A stretch of DNA of 64,000 nucleotides from Kitasatospora azatica KCTC 9699 (GTDB taxonomy: Bacteria > Actinomycetota > Actinomycetes > Streptomycetales > Streptomycetaceae). This document shows positions 1-7,999 of the stretch, one piece after another. Where the stretch lies: NCBI RefSeq assembly GCF_000744785.1, contig NZ_JQMO01000003.1, positions 3,658,001 through 3,722,000 of the forward strand. Reading direction: 5' to 3'. The position numbers were made by a program, and so were the translations under genes. Below the pieces are notes generated by a model that was given only the letters and a program-made list of their open reading frames with translations, did not search any database and was not told the origin of the DNA. Every line of letters begins with the position of its first letter. Positions within the stretch are counted from its first letter, which is position 1.

Positions 1-47
1 GGGTGGAGCTGTTCAGCTCGCTGGCGCTGGAGCATGGCCGGGTGTAA
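1..47 (+). CDS. 3' end of an upstream gene (partial)
   Basis: The last 14 codons and TAA stop of a gene that begins before the window (ending ...LALEHGRV). The visible part is too short to name. The 179 bp that follow hold the promoter region of the nucleoside transporter operon. Confidence 0.5.
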   Translation, partial: VELFSSLALEHGRV

Positions 48-165
48 CGGTCGAACCGTGGGACACTGGGGGGTGCTCGTCGACATTTGTCCCGGTTCGG
101 CGGGCCTCCGTGCCACGGTTTGATAACAACCCGAATGGCCCGGCACCCCGTAATAAAACCGTGTT

Positions 166-177
166 CTACGCGCGTTA
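166..177. promoter_or_regulatory. Putative nucleoside-regulon operator upstream of bmpA
   Basis: CTACGCGCGTTA matches 10 of 12 positions of the palindrome CTACGCGCGTAG found before four other nucleoside-salvage genes in this window. It sits 49 bp before the TTG start of the BMP lipoprotein and upstream of its ribosome binding site, in a locally AT-rich stretch (TAATAAAA at 151-158). Binding by a shared regulator is inferred. Confidence 0.6.
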
Positions 178-226
178 CGGTGGCGCCAGACCACGCCAAA
201 CGGGTGTGTGAGAAGGAGATACTCCC

Positions 227-1297
227 TTGCGCCGTTCAGTAAAGCTCGCCGCGGTTGTGCTCTCGGGTTCCCTGGGCATCGCCTCGCTCGCCGCTTGCGG
301 CGCAAAGAGCACCGACAACACCGCTTCCGCAGGCGCCTCCGGCTCCGGTCTCAAGGTCGGTATGGCCTACGACATCGGCGGCCGTGGCGACCAGTCGTTC
401 AACGACTCCGCCGCCCGCGGCCTGGACAAGGCCGTGTCCGACCTGGGCGTCCAGAAGACCGAGGCCGAGGCCAAGCAGGGTGAGGCCGACTCCGACAAGG
501 AGGCCCGCCTCAACAGCCTGGTGACCGCCGGCTTCAACCCGGTCGTCGCGGTCGGCTTCGTCTACCAGGCCGCCGTCGAGAAGGTCGCCAAGGCCCACCC
601 CGAGGTCAAGTTCGCGATCATCGACTCCGCCTCCACCACCCAGCCGAGCAACGTCACCTCGCTGACCTTCTCGGAGCAGGAGGGCTCGTACCTGGCCGGT
701 GTCGCGGCCGCGCTGAAGACCAAGACCAAGCAGGTCGGCTTCATCGGTGGCGTGCAGACCGAGCTGATCAAGAAGTTCGAGGCCGGCTACCGTGCGGGCG
801 TCCAGGCGACCGACCCGAGCGTCAAGGTCGACGTCAAGTACCTGACCACCCCGCCGGACTTCAGCGGCTTCGGCGACCCGGCCAAGGGCAAGTCCGCCGC
901 CCAGGGTCTGCTGGACAACAAGGACGACGTGATCTACTCGGCGGCCGGCTCCTCCGGCTCCGGCGCGATCGAGGCCGTGTTCAACAGCACCAACCCGCCG
1001 GCCTGGGCCATCGGTGTCGACTCCGACCAGGCCAACCAGCCGGCCCTGTCGGCCTACAAGGCCAAGATCCTCACCTCGATGGTCAAGAACGTCGACACCG
1101 CGGTGTTCTCGTACATCAACAGCATCAAGACCGGTAACCCGCTGACCGGCGTGAAGAACTTCGACCTCAAGCAGGGCGGTGTCTCGCTCGCCACCACCGG
1201 TGGCCACATCGACGACATCAAGAAGCAGCTCGACGACGCCACCGCGAAGATCACCTCGGGTGCCACCACGATCCCGACCGCGCCGCCGGCCGGCTGA
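227..1297 (+). CDS. bmpA: BMP-family lipoprotein, nucleoside ABC transporter substrate-binding protein
   Basis: A 356-residue lipoprotein of the BmpA/PnrA family, the extracytoplasmic receptor of nucleoside ABC importers. The TTG start is set by AAGGAG at 213-218, eight bases upstream. A basic, hydrophobic signal peptide ends in the lipobox SLAAC, with Cys24 as the lipidation site. The body shows the family pattern: GMAYDIGGRGDQSFND near residue 45, VGFIGGV near 170 and the GVDSDQ motif near 264. It is the first gene of a tightly packed operon with an ATPase, two permeases and cytidine deaminase, which supports nucleosides rather than sugars as ligand. A regulon-like palindrome lies upstream. 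The exact nucleoside bound cannot be read from sequence. Confidence 0.92.
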   Translation: MRRSVKLAAVVLSGSLGIASLAACGAKSTDNTASAGASGSGLKVGMAYDIGGRGDQSFNDSAARGLDKAVSDLGVQKTEAEAKQGEADSDKEARLNSLVTAGFNPVVAVGFVYQAAVEKVAKAHPEVKFAIIDSASTTQPSNVTSLTFSEQEGSYLAGVAAALKTKTKQVGFIGGVQTELIKKFEAGYRAGVQATDPSVKVDVKYLTTPPDFSGFGDPAKGKSAAQGLLDNKDDVIYSAAGSSGSGAIEAVFNSTNPPAWAIGVDSDQANQPALSAYKAKILTSMVKNVDTAVFSYINSIKTGNPLTGVKNFDLKQGGVSLATTGGHIDDIKKQLDDATAKITSGATTIPTAPPAG

Positions 1298-1352
1298 TCA
1301 CTCGTCAGCACGCAGCAAGCAGTAAGTAGTACCAGGTAAGGGGAGGGGCCCG

Positions 1353-3194
1353 GTGGGTCGCGCGCCAGCGCACTCCGCCGGGCCTCTCCTGTACTCCCCG
1401 CGGCTCGTACCGCCGCACCGTTCTCCGGCTACCCCCCAGCGCGACGAAGCGCCTGCCGACCATCAGGAGATCGCCATCACCGCTTCCAACCCCTCCCTGA
1501 GCAAGGGAGGCAACCCCGGCGCGGGGACGGCGACGACGGCCGTCGAGCTGCGCGGCATCACCAAGCGCTTCCCCGGTGTCGTGGCCAACCACGACATCAA
1601 CCTCACCGTCCGCACCGGTACCGTGCACGCCCTGATGGGCGAGAACGGCGCCGGCAAGTCGACGCTGATGAAGATCCTCTACGGGATGCAGCGCCCGGAC
1701 GAGGGCACCATCGCGGTCAACGGCGAGCAGGTGGAGTTCAGCACCCCCGGGGACGCGATCGCGCGCGGCATCGGCATGGTGCACCAGCACTTCATGCTGG
1801 CCGACAACCTCACCGTGCTGGAGAACGTCGTCCTCGGCGGCGAGAAGCTCTACGGCATCGGCTCCCGGGCCAGGGCGAAGATCCAGGAGATCTCCGACCA
1901 GTACAGCCTGAACGTCCGCCCCGACGCCCTGGTCGAGGACCTCGGTGTGGCCGAGCGCCAGCGCGTCGAGATCCTCAAGGTGCTCTACCGCGGCGCCCGG
2001 ATCCTGATCCTGGACGAGCCCACCGCCGTACTGGTCCCGCAGGAGGTCGACCAGCTCTTCGGAAACCTGCGCGAGCTCAAGGCCGAGGGCGTCACCGTCA
2101 TCTTCATCTCGCACAAGCTGCACGAGGTGCTCTCGGTGGCCGACGCGATCACCGTGATCCGCCGCGGCACCACGGTCGGCGACGCCGACCCGCAGCAGGT
2201 GACGGCCCGCCAGCTGGCCGAGCTGATGGTCGGCAGCGAGCTGCCCTCGCCGCAGAGCCGCGAATCCACGGTCACCACCGAGGAGATGCTCAAGGTCGAG
2301 GGCCTGCGGATCGCCAAGCCCGACGCCGAGGGCATCGAGCGGGTGGTCCTGGACGACATCTCGCTGACCATCCACAAGGGCGAGATCCTCGGCATCGCCG
2401 GCGTCGAGGGCAACGGCCAGGCCGAACTGGTCGAGGCCATCATGGGCATGCTCCCGCTGGACGCCGGAACCGTCATTCTGGACGGCGCCGACCTGACCAG
2501 CGCGCTGACCCGGGCCCGCCGCGAGGCCGGCATCGGCTACATCCCCGAGGACCGGCACCGGCACGGCCTGCTGCTGGAGGCCCCGCTCTGGGAGAACCGG
2601 ATCCTCGGCCACGTCACCGAGGAGCCCAACTCCAAGGGCTTCCGGCTCGACCCGGCCGGTGCCCGCAAGGACACCCTGCGGATCGTCCAGGAGTACGACG
2701 TCCGTACCCCCGGCATCGAGGTCACCGCCGCCTCGCTCTCCGGCGGCAACCAGCAGAAGCTGATCATCGGCCGCGAGATGAGCCACAACCCCAAGCTGCT
2801 GATCGCCGCCCACCCGACCCGCGGTGTGGACGTCGGCGCGCAGGCCCAGATCTGGGAGCAGATCCGGGCCGCCCAGCGCGAGGGCCTGGCGGTGCTGCTG
2901 ATCTCCGCCGACCTGGACGAGCTGATCGGCCTGTCCGACTTCATCAAGGTGATCTACCGCGGCCGCCTGGTCGCCGAGGCCGACCCGGCCACCGTCACCG
3001 CCGAGGACCTGGGCACCGCGATGACCGGCGCCGCCTCGGGCCACATCGAGTCCGACGAGACCGCGCTGGCCGAGGCGGCGGCTGTCGCCGCCGAGGAGCT
3101 CGGGCGCAGCGACGAGCCGGGCGGGGTCGACACCTCCCCGCAGGACGCCACCACCGACGACACCGCTGCCGACGACGCGCAGGCGGGGGAGTGA
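1353..3194 (+). CDS. Nucleoside ABC transporter ATP-binding protein (two fused ATPase domains)
   Basis: A tandem-ATPase subunit of the RbsA/NupA type that powers nucleoside import from the cytoplasmic face. The first domain has Walker A GENGAGKST and Walker B LILDEPTAVL, with a degenerate signature (LGVAERQR). The second has a weak P-loop (GVEGNGQAE), a good signature (LSGGNQQK) and AAHPTRGVDVG, as is usual for this family. The acidic tail of about 50 residues is variable. The annotated GTG at 1353 follows GGGAGGGG at 1341-1348, but the first 41 codons have poor third-position GC. A perfectly spaced AGGAGA (1465-1470) precedes an in-frame ATC at 1476, so translation may really begin there. 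The stop overlaps the next start as GTGA. Confidence 0.9.
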   Translation: MGRAPAHSAGPLLYSPRLVPPHRSPATPQRDEAPADHQEIAITASNPSLSKGGNPGAGTATTAVELRGITKRFPGVVANHDINLTVRTGTVHALMGENGAGKSTLMKILYGMQRPDEGTIAVNGEQVEFSTPGDAIARGIGMVHQHFMLADNLTVLENVVLGGEKLYGIGSRARAKIQEISDQYSLNVRPDALVEDLGVAERQRVEILKVLYRGARILILDEPTAVLVPQEVDQLFGNLRELKAEGVTVIFISHKLHEVLSVADAITVIRRGTTVGDADPQQVTARQLAELMVGSELPSPQSRESTVTTEEMLKVEGLRIAKPDAEGIERVVLDDISLTIHKGEILGIAGVEGNGQAELVEAIMGMLPLDAGTVILDGADLTSALTRARREAGIGYIPEDRHRHGLLLEAPLWENRILGHVTEEPNSKGFRLDPAGARKDTLRIVQEYDVRTPGIEVTAASLSGGNQQKLIIGREMSHNPKLLIAAHPTRGVDVGAQAQIWEQIRAAQREGLAVLLISADLDELIGLSDFIKVIYRGRLVAEADPATVTAEDLGTAMTGAASGHIESDETALAEAAAVAAEELGRSDEPGGVDTSPQDATTDDTAADDAQAGE

Positions 3195-4354
3195 CCGACA
3201 TGACCACTTCGACCGAACCCGCCAAGCGCGGCTGGCTGCAGCGGATCGACCGGGAGAAGGTGATCCTCGGCCTGGCGGCACCCGTGCTGGCCGTGATCAT
3301 CTCGGTGGCGATCAGCTCGATCGTGCTGGCCGTCTCCGGACGTGACCCGTTCCAGGCGTTCAACATCCTGGGCACCTACGGCTCCGCCTCGGACGCCCAG
3401 GTGATGGTGATCAACAAGGCGACCACGTACTACATCGCCGGTATCGCGGTGGCCTTCGGCTTCCGGATGAACCAGTTCAACATCGGCGCCGACGGGCAGT
3501 ACCGACTCGCCGCGCTCTTCGTGGCGTTCATCGGGGCGCAGGTCGACCTGCCGTCCTTCCTGGAGATCCCGCTGCTGCTGATCGTCGCCATGCTGGTCGG
3601 CGGTCTGTGGGCGGCCGTCGCCGGCGTGCTGAAGACCGCCCGCGGGGTCAGCGAGGTCGTCTCGACGATCATGCTGAACTACATCGCCAGCGCGGTGATC
3701 GCGCTGCTGCTGGTGCCCGGAGTCTTCGCGCCCGAGAAGGGCACCACCTCCAACAGCATCCAGACCAAGCCGATGGCCGCGTCGAGCGACTTCTTCTTCT
3801 TCAACTCGCAGGGCGGCCAGATCTACGGCTTCGTGATCATCGCCGTGCTGCTCGGGGTGCTCTTCCAGCTGACCCTGAACCGCACCCGGTTCGGCTTCAA
3901 CCTGCGCGCCACCGGCCGCAGCGAGGAAGCGGCCGCGGCCAGCGGGGTCAACGTCAAGCGGATGGTGCTCACCACCATGGTGGTCTCCGGTGGGCTGGCC
4001 GGTCTGATCGGCATGCCCGACCTGCTGCAGTCCGCGCACTACTACGGCCAGAACTTCCAGCCGGGCCTGGGCTTCACCGGCATCGCCATCGCGCTGCTGG
4101 GCCGCAACACCCCGATCGGGATCGCCCTCGCCGCGCTGCTCTGGTCCTTCCTGGACGTGACCGGCCAGCAGCTGCCGCTGAAGGGCGACTTCCCGCAGGA
4201 GATCGTCGCCGTCATGCAGGGCACCATCGTCATCTGCGTGGTCGTCGCCTACGAGCTGGTGCGCCGTTACGGCCTCAAGCGCCAGCAGCAGAAGGTCGGC
4301 GCCCAGCTCGCCGCTCAGGCCGCCGCGGCCGCCAAGAAGGAGGTCGCCGCGTGA
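3191..4354 (+). CDS. Nucleoside ABC transporter permease 1
   Basis: A 387-residue integral membrane permease of the BPD_transp_2 superfamily (RbsC/NupB-like), one half of the translocation pore for the BMP-dependent importer. A short basic N-terminus is followed by about nine hydrophobic segments, and the family motif FNIGADGQ lies near residue 95. GTG at 3191 overlaps the ATPase stop by four bases; an in-frame ATG at 3200 is the alternative start. A 'GVSEVVSTIMLNYIA' helix and the cytoplasmic coupling segment TRFGFNLRATGRSEEAA, which would contact the ATPase, are visible. It is translationally coupled on both sides. Confidence 0.9.
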   Translation: MTDMTTSTEPAKRGWLQRIDREKVILGLAAPVLAVIISVAISSIVLAVSGRDPFQAFNILGTYGSASDAQVMVINKATTYYIAGIAVAFGFRMNQFNIGADGQYRLAALFVAFIGAQVDLPSFLEIPLLLIVAMLVGGLWAAVAGVLKTARGVSEVVSTIMLNYIASAVIALLLVPGVFAPEKGTTSNSIQTKPMAASSDFFFFNSQGGQIYGFVIIAVLLGVLFQLTLNRTRFGFNLRATGRSEEAAAASGVNVKRMVLTTMVVSGGLAGLIGMPDLLQSAHYYGQNFQPGLGFTGIAIALLGRNTPIGIALAALLWSFLDVTGQQLPLKGDFPQEIVAVMQGTIVICVVVAYELVRRYGLKRQQQKVGAQLAAQAAAAAKKEVAA

Positions 4355-5625
4355 GTACCGCGACTGCAACATCTCGTCCCAAGCCGGCCGGCAAGATTCC
4401 CGGAAAGGCGAGCCGCAAGCTCTCCTGGCCCGTCGTGCTGCTGCTGATCGCCGGCGCGCTGGTGCTCTTCTCGGCCGTCGCCGCCGTCACCGGCCACCAC
4501 GGCCTGACCTCCTCCGGTCAGGTGGAGGCCGCGCTCAGCGCCGCCGTGCCGATCGGCATGGCCGGTCTCGGCGGTCTGTGGTCGGAGCGCGCGGGCGTGG
4601 TCAACATCGGCCTCGAAGGCATGATGGTGGCCGGCACCTTCGCCGGCGCCTGGGCCGGTTACCTGGTCAACCCGTGGGTCGGGGTGCTGGCCGGGATGGC
4701 CGGCGGCGCGATCGGCGGCCTGCTGCACGCGGTGATCACGGTGACCTTCGGGGTCGACCACATCGTCTCCGGTGTGGGCATCAACATCCTGATCCCGGGC
4801 ATCTGCGCGTACGTCAACAAGATCTACTACAAGGACTACGTGGCCTTCGGCGCGGGCGCCAACCAGTCCCCGCCGGCCGCCTCGCTGCCGCAGCTGACCG
4901 TTCCAGGGCTGTCCCCGTGGCTGGAGCACATCGAGAGCCACCACTGGTTCCTGGTCTCCGAGGTCGCCGGCATCCTGGCCGGTCTGATCACCAACCTCTC
5001 GGTGGTCACCATCTTCGCGGTGGCGCTGTTGATCATCAGCTACTTCGTGCTCTGGCGCACCAGCTTCGGCCTGCGACTGCGCTCCTGCGGTGAGAACCCG
5101 ACCGCCGCCGAGTCGCTGGGCGTGAACGTCTACAAGTACAAGTACATCGCGGTGATCGCCTCCGGTGCCTTCGCCGGCCTGGCGGGTGCCTACCTCTCGC
5201 TGGTGCTGTCGCACTTCTACAAGGACGGGCAGACCGGCGGCCGCGGCTTCATCGGTCTGGCCGCGATGATCTTCGGCAACTGGCTGCCGGGCGGTCTGGC
5301 GATGGGTGCCGGGCTCTTCGGCTTCACCGACAGCCTGCAGCTGCGCGACCAGGCGGCCGTGCACGACCTGCTGCTGATCGTGGCGATCGCGCTGGCGCTG
5401 CTCGCGCTCTGGCAGCTCTACCGGCGCAAGCTGGTGCCGGCCGCGATCAGCCTGGTGGTGGCCGGTGGCCTGGCGGCCTGGTTCGCGATGACCGACCACG
5501 TGCAGGTGCCGCTGATCCAGGCCACCCCGTACATCATCACGCTGGTGGTGCTGGCGCTGGCCACCCAGCGGCTGCGGCCGCCGAAGGCCGACGGCCAGAT
5601 CTACCGCAAGGGCCAGGGCAAGTGA
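4351..5625 (+). CDS. Nucleoside ABC transporter permease 2
   Basis: The second permease, 424 residues, homologous to the preceding one and presumably pairing with it. GTG at 4351 overlaps the preceding stop as GTGA. A 30-residue basic cytoplasmic tail precedes the first helix (WPVVLLLIAGALVLFSAVAA). The family motif NIGLEGMM and the coupling segment TSFGLRLRSCGENPTAAES are present. The C-terminal part carries extra hydrophobic helices, making it longer than simple RbsC-type permeases. Its stop overlaps the start of cytidine deaminase by four bases, so uptake and the first catabolic step are co-translated. Confidence 0.9.
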   Translation: MSTATATSRPKPAGKIPGKASRKLSWPVVLLLIAGALVLFSAVAAVTGHHGLTSSGQVEAALSAAVPIGMAGLGGLWSERAGVVNIGLEGMMVAGTFAGAWAGYLVNPWVGVLAGMAGGAIGGLLHAVITVTFGVDHIVSGVGINILIPGICAYVNKIYYKDYVAFGAGANQSPPAASLPQLTVPGLSPWLEHIESHHWFLVSEVAGILAGLITNLSVVTIFAVALLIISYFVLWRTSFGLRLRSCGENPTAAESLGVNVYKYKYIAVIASGAFAGLAGAYLSLVLSHFYKDGQTGGRGFIGLAAMIFGNWLPGGLAMGAGLFGFTDSLQLRDQAAVHDLLLIVAIALALLALWQLYRRKLVPAAISLVVAGGLAAWFAMTDHVQVPLIQATPYIITLVVLALATQRLRPPKADGQIYRKGQGK

Positions 5626-6020
5626 CCGATCCTCAGCAGGCATTCGACTGGGAGGCGCTGCGGGCGGCGGCTCGGGACGCGATGGCGCGGGCCTACGCCC
5701 CGTACAGCAAGTTCCCGGTCGGCGCGGCGGCGCTGGTGGACGACGGGCGGGTGGTCACCGGCTGCAACGTGGAGAACGCCTCGTACGGGCTCGCGCTGTG
5801 TGCCGAGTGCGGCCTGGTCTCGGCGCTGCACGCCGGCGGCGGCGGTCGGCTGGTCGCGTTCACCTGCGTGGACGGGGCCGGGCAGCCGCTGATGCCGTGC
5901 GGTCGGTGTCGGCAGCTGCTCTACGAGCACGGCGGTCCCGAGCTGCTGGTGGAGCTGCCCTCGGGGATCAAGCCGATGACCGAGGTGCTGCCGGACGCAT
6001 TCGGTCCGGAACGGTTGTAA
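5622..6020 (+). CDS. cdd: Cytidine deaminase
   Basis: A 132-residue zinc enzyme that deaminates cytidine and deoxycytidine to uridine and deoxyuridine. The catalytic zinc motif is seen as NVENASYGLALCAEC (Cys ligand and the proton-shuttling Glu) followed by PCGRCRQ, which supplies the other two Cys ligands. The length fits the short homotetrameric class. GTG at 5622 overlaps the permease stop, so this is the last gene of the five-gene operon. The TAA stop is followed by a probable operator and a strong hairpin that separate it from deoA. Confidence 0.95.
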   Translation: MTDPQQAFDWEALRAAARDAMARAYAPYSKFPVGAAALVDDGRVVTGCNVENASYGLALCAECGLVSALHAGGGGRLVAFTCVDGAGQPLMPCGRCRQLLYEHGGPELLVELPSGIKPMTEVLPDAFGPERL

Positions 6021-6051
6021 TCGGGACAGTCGGTAGTAGCGGCGTGCGTGT

Positions 6052-6063
6052 TGACGCGCGTAG
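6052..6063. promoter_or_regulatory. Putative nucleoside-regulon operator upstream of deoA
   Basis: TGACGCGCGTAG matches 10 of 12 positions of CTACGCGCGTAG. A possible -10 (TAGAGT, 6061-6066) overlaps its right half. It lies 66 bp before the deoA start and directly abuts the left arm of an 18-bp hairpin. It suggests deoA has its own regulated promoter in addition to any read-through from cdd. Confidence 0.6.
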
Positions 6064-6106
6064 AGTGGCGCGGGGGCGGCCGAGCAGTGGCCGCCCCCGC
6101 GCCACT
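6064..6106 (+). terminator. 18-bp perfect hairpin between cdd and deoA
   Basis: The arms 6064-6081 and 6089-6106 are exact reverse complements, with a 7-base loop and a nearly all-GC stem. It could terminate the transporter-cdd transcript, although only a short T run (TTT) follows. Because it lies downstream of the putative operator and within the deoA 5' region, it could instead act as a deoA leader structure. Confidence 0.7.
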
Positions 6107-6128
6107 TTCGTCCCCGTTGGAGAACCGT

Positions 6129-7406
6129 ATGGACGTCATCTCCGTCATCACCGCCAAGCGTGACCGCCGCGAGCTCACCGATGATCAGATCGACTGGGTG
6201 ATCGACGCCTACACCCGGGGCGAGGTGGCCGACGAGCAGATGTCGGCACTGGCCATGGCCATCCTGCTGAACGGGATGAACCTGCGGGAGATCGGCCGCT
6301 GGACCGAGGCGATGATCCGCTCGGGCGTCCGGATGGACTTCTCGGCGCTGGGCATGCCCACCTCCGACAAGCATTCCACCGGTGGCGTCGGCGACAAGAT
6401 CACCCTCCCGCTGGCCCCCCTGGTCGCCGCCTGCGGCGCCGCCGTCCCGCAGCTCTCCGGCCGCGGCCTCGGCCACACCGGCGGGACGCTGGACAAGCTG
6501 GAGTCGATCCCCGGCTGGCGGGCGCTGCTCTCCAACGACGAGATGATGAGCGTGCTGCGCTCCTCCGGTGCGGTGATCTGCGCGGCCGGCGACGGCCTGG
6601 CTCCCGCCGACAAGAAGCTCTACGCACTGCGCGACGTCACCGGCACGGTCGAGGCGATTCCGCTGATCGCCTCCTCGATCATGTCCAAGAAGATCGCCGA
6701 GGGCACCGGCGCCCTGGTGCTGGACGTCAAGGTCGGCTCCGGCGCCTTCATGAAGAACCTCGCCGACGCGCAGGAACTCGCCCGCACCATGGTCGGGTTG
6801 GGCCGCGGCGCCGGCGTCAACACGGTCGCGCTGCTGACCGACATGTCGACCCCGCTCGGCCTCACCGCGGGCAACGCGCTCGAGGTGCGCGAGTCGGTCG
6901 AGGTGCTGGCCGGCGGCGGCCCCGCGGACGTGGTCGAGCTGACCATCGCCCTGGCCCGCGAGATGCTCGCGGCGGCCGGCGTCTCCGGCAAGGACCCGGC
7001 GGACGCGCTGCGCGACGGCTCCGCGATGGACCACTGGCGCCGCCTGATCAGCGCCCAGGGCGGCGACGTCGACGCCCCGCTCCCGGTCGCCCGCGAGCAG
7101 CACGTCATCCCCGCCCCCGCCAGCGGCGTGCTCACCGCCCTGGACGCCTACGCGGTGGGCGTCTGCGCCTGGCGCCTCGGCGCCGGCCGCGCCCGCAAGG
7201 AGGACCCGGTGCAGGCCGGGGCCGGCGTCGAGATGCACGCCAAGCCCGGCGACACCGTGACCGCCGGCCAGCCCCTGCTCACCCTGCACACCGACACCCC
7301 GGAGAAGTACGACTACGCGATCGCGGCCCTGGAAGGCGGCATCGAGGTCTCCCCGGCGGGGACGGAGTACACCCGGACCCCGCTGATCCTGGACCGGATC
7401 AGCTAA
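6129..7406 (+). CDS. deoA: Thymidine phosphorylase
   Basis: A 425-residue pyrimidine-nucleoside phosphorylase that splits thymidine or deoxyuridine with phosphate to give the base and 2-deoxyribose-1-phosphate. The family signature SGRGLGHTGGTLDKLESIPG and the phosphate-binding KHSTGGVGDK are intact, and a C-terminal PYNP domain follows. I chose ATG 6129, which has GGAG six bases upstream; a longer reading from 6048 runs through the hairpin and adds 27 residues absent from the family. It lies downstream of cytidine deaminase, whose deoxyuridine product it would consume. Its deoxyribose-1-phosphate feeds the mutase and DeoC encoded elsewhere in the window. Confidence 0.93.
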   Translation: MDVISVITAKRDRRELTDDQIDWVIDAYTRGEVADEQMSALAMAILLNGMNLREIGRWTEAMIRSGVRMDFSALGMPTSDKHSTGGVGDKITLPLAPLVAACGAAVPQLSGRGLGHTGGTLDKLESIPGWRALLSNDEMMSVLRSSGAVICAAGDGLAPADKKLYALRDVTGTVEAIPLIASSIMSKKIAEGTGALVLDVKVGSGAFMKNLADAQELARTMVGLGRGAGVNTVALLTDMSTPLGLTAGNALEVRESVEVLAGGGPADVVELTIALAREMLAAAGVSGKDPADALRDGSAMDHWRRLISAQGGDVDAPLPVAREQHVIPAPASGVLTALDAYAVGVCAWRLGAGRARKEDPVQAGAGVEMHAKPGDTVTAGQPLLTLHTDTPEKYDYAIAALEGGIEVSPAGTEYTRTPLILDRIS

Positions 7407-7438
7407 CACAGTGGATTCATATGGCTACACTGAGCCAT

Positions 7439-7612
7439 GTGAGTGGCGAGCGCTTCACGATCGAGGTGGAGCCTGAGGTGCGCCGGTGGCTTGAGAAGCT
7501 GCCGGCGCATCTGTATCTCAGGGTCGAGGCCCGCGTCGATCTTCTTGCTGAGGAGAGATGTGATGAACCACTCTCGGTGGAAGACCGCGCGGACTCGTGC
7601 GCTGCTCGGTGA
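7439..7612 (+). pseudogene. Truncated RelE/HigB-like (Gp49-type) toxin remnant
   Basis: The first 40 or so residues (SGERFTIEVEPEVRRWLEKL... to VDLLAE) match the start of actinobacterial Gp49/HigB-type toxins, which run to roughly 110-120 residues. Here the frame passes straight into the antitoxin start region and stops after 57 codons, so the catalytic C-terminal half is missing. This looks like an internal deletion that joined the toxin N-terminus to the antitoxin ribosome binding site. GTG 7439 follows a -10-like TACACT (7426-7431) and may be leaderless; ATG 7421 is the alternative. Family assignment is from remembered consensus. Confidence 0.6.
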
Positions 7613-7901
7613 GCAGGTTTCGGAGGATTCTGCCGTCGCTGCCCTGCGCCTGGAGATCCGCTATGCCCTGGTGTTCGGGCAGGCGCACTACGACCGGCGC
7701 ACCGAGCTGGGACTGTCCAAGGGGGAGGTCGCTCGGCGAGCCGGTCTGACGCTGGCTCAGATTGAGCAGATCGAAGGCGGTGACACCGTGCCGACCTTGC
7801 CGCTGCTCCAGCGTCTGGCGGCGGCCCTGGAGGCCGAGCTGGACATCCACGTCGCCGCGGGTGCCGAGGCCGAGGTGCGGTTCCACTCGCCGGCTGCCTG
7901 A
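7563..7901 (+). CDS. XRE-family antitoxin (HigA-like)
   Basis: A 112-residue DNA-binding protein. Residues about 45-105 form a Cro/CI-type helix-turn-helix (TELGLSKGEVARRAGLTLAQIEQIEGG). The N-terminal part (MNHSRWKTARTRALL) is typical of antitoxins paired with HigB/Gp49 toxins. ATG 7563 has AGGAGAG five bases upstream. The toxin frame overlaps its first codons, and the toxin itself is truncated, so this may be an orphan antitoxin that survives as an autoregulator or as an anti-addiction gene. Confidence 0.75.
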   Translation: MNHSRWKTARTRALLGEQVSEDSAVAALRLEIRYALVFGQAHYDRRTELGLSKGEVARRAGLTLAQIEQIEGGDTVPTLPLLQRLAAALEAELDIHVAAGAEAEVRFHSPAA

Positions 7902-7928
7902 GGCCGGCGCTGCCACGGCGGCGACTGG

Positions 7929-7989
7929 TGGCGCCATCTTCCTTCCCGTAGGCGCCACATTCACTAGACATGGCGCCATTGTGGTGCCA
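7929..7989. promoter_or_regulatory. Helically phased TGGCGCCA operator array
   Basis: Four copies of an 8-bp palindrome-like word start at 7929 (TGGCGCCA), 7950 (AGGCGCCA), 7971 (TGGCGCCA) and 7982 (TGGTGCCA), spaced 21, 21 and 11 bp, that is on one DNA face. They end 10 bp before the start of a ribbon-helix-helix protein, the family that typically binds such tandem repeats. Related words occur inside that gene (8272-8279 and 8283-8290, 11 bp apart) and after it (8539-8546). Autoregulation is inferred. Confidence 0.6.
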
Positions 7990-7999
7990 TGCTTGAGCC

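Noticed and set aside
1305..3281. Long leftward frame opposite the transporter ATPase
   Set aside because: Low-complexity composition without any motif, lying antisense to an unmistakable ABC ATPase; typical GC-rich shadow frame.
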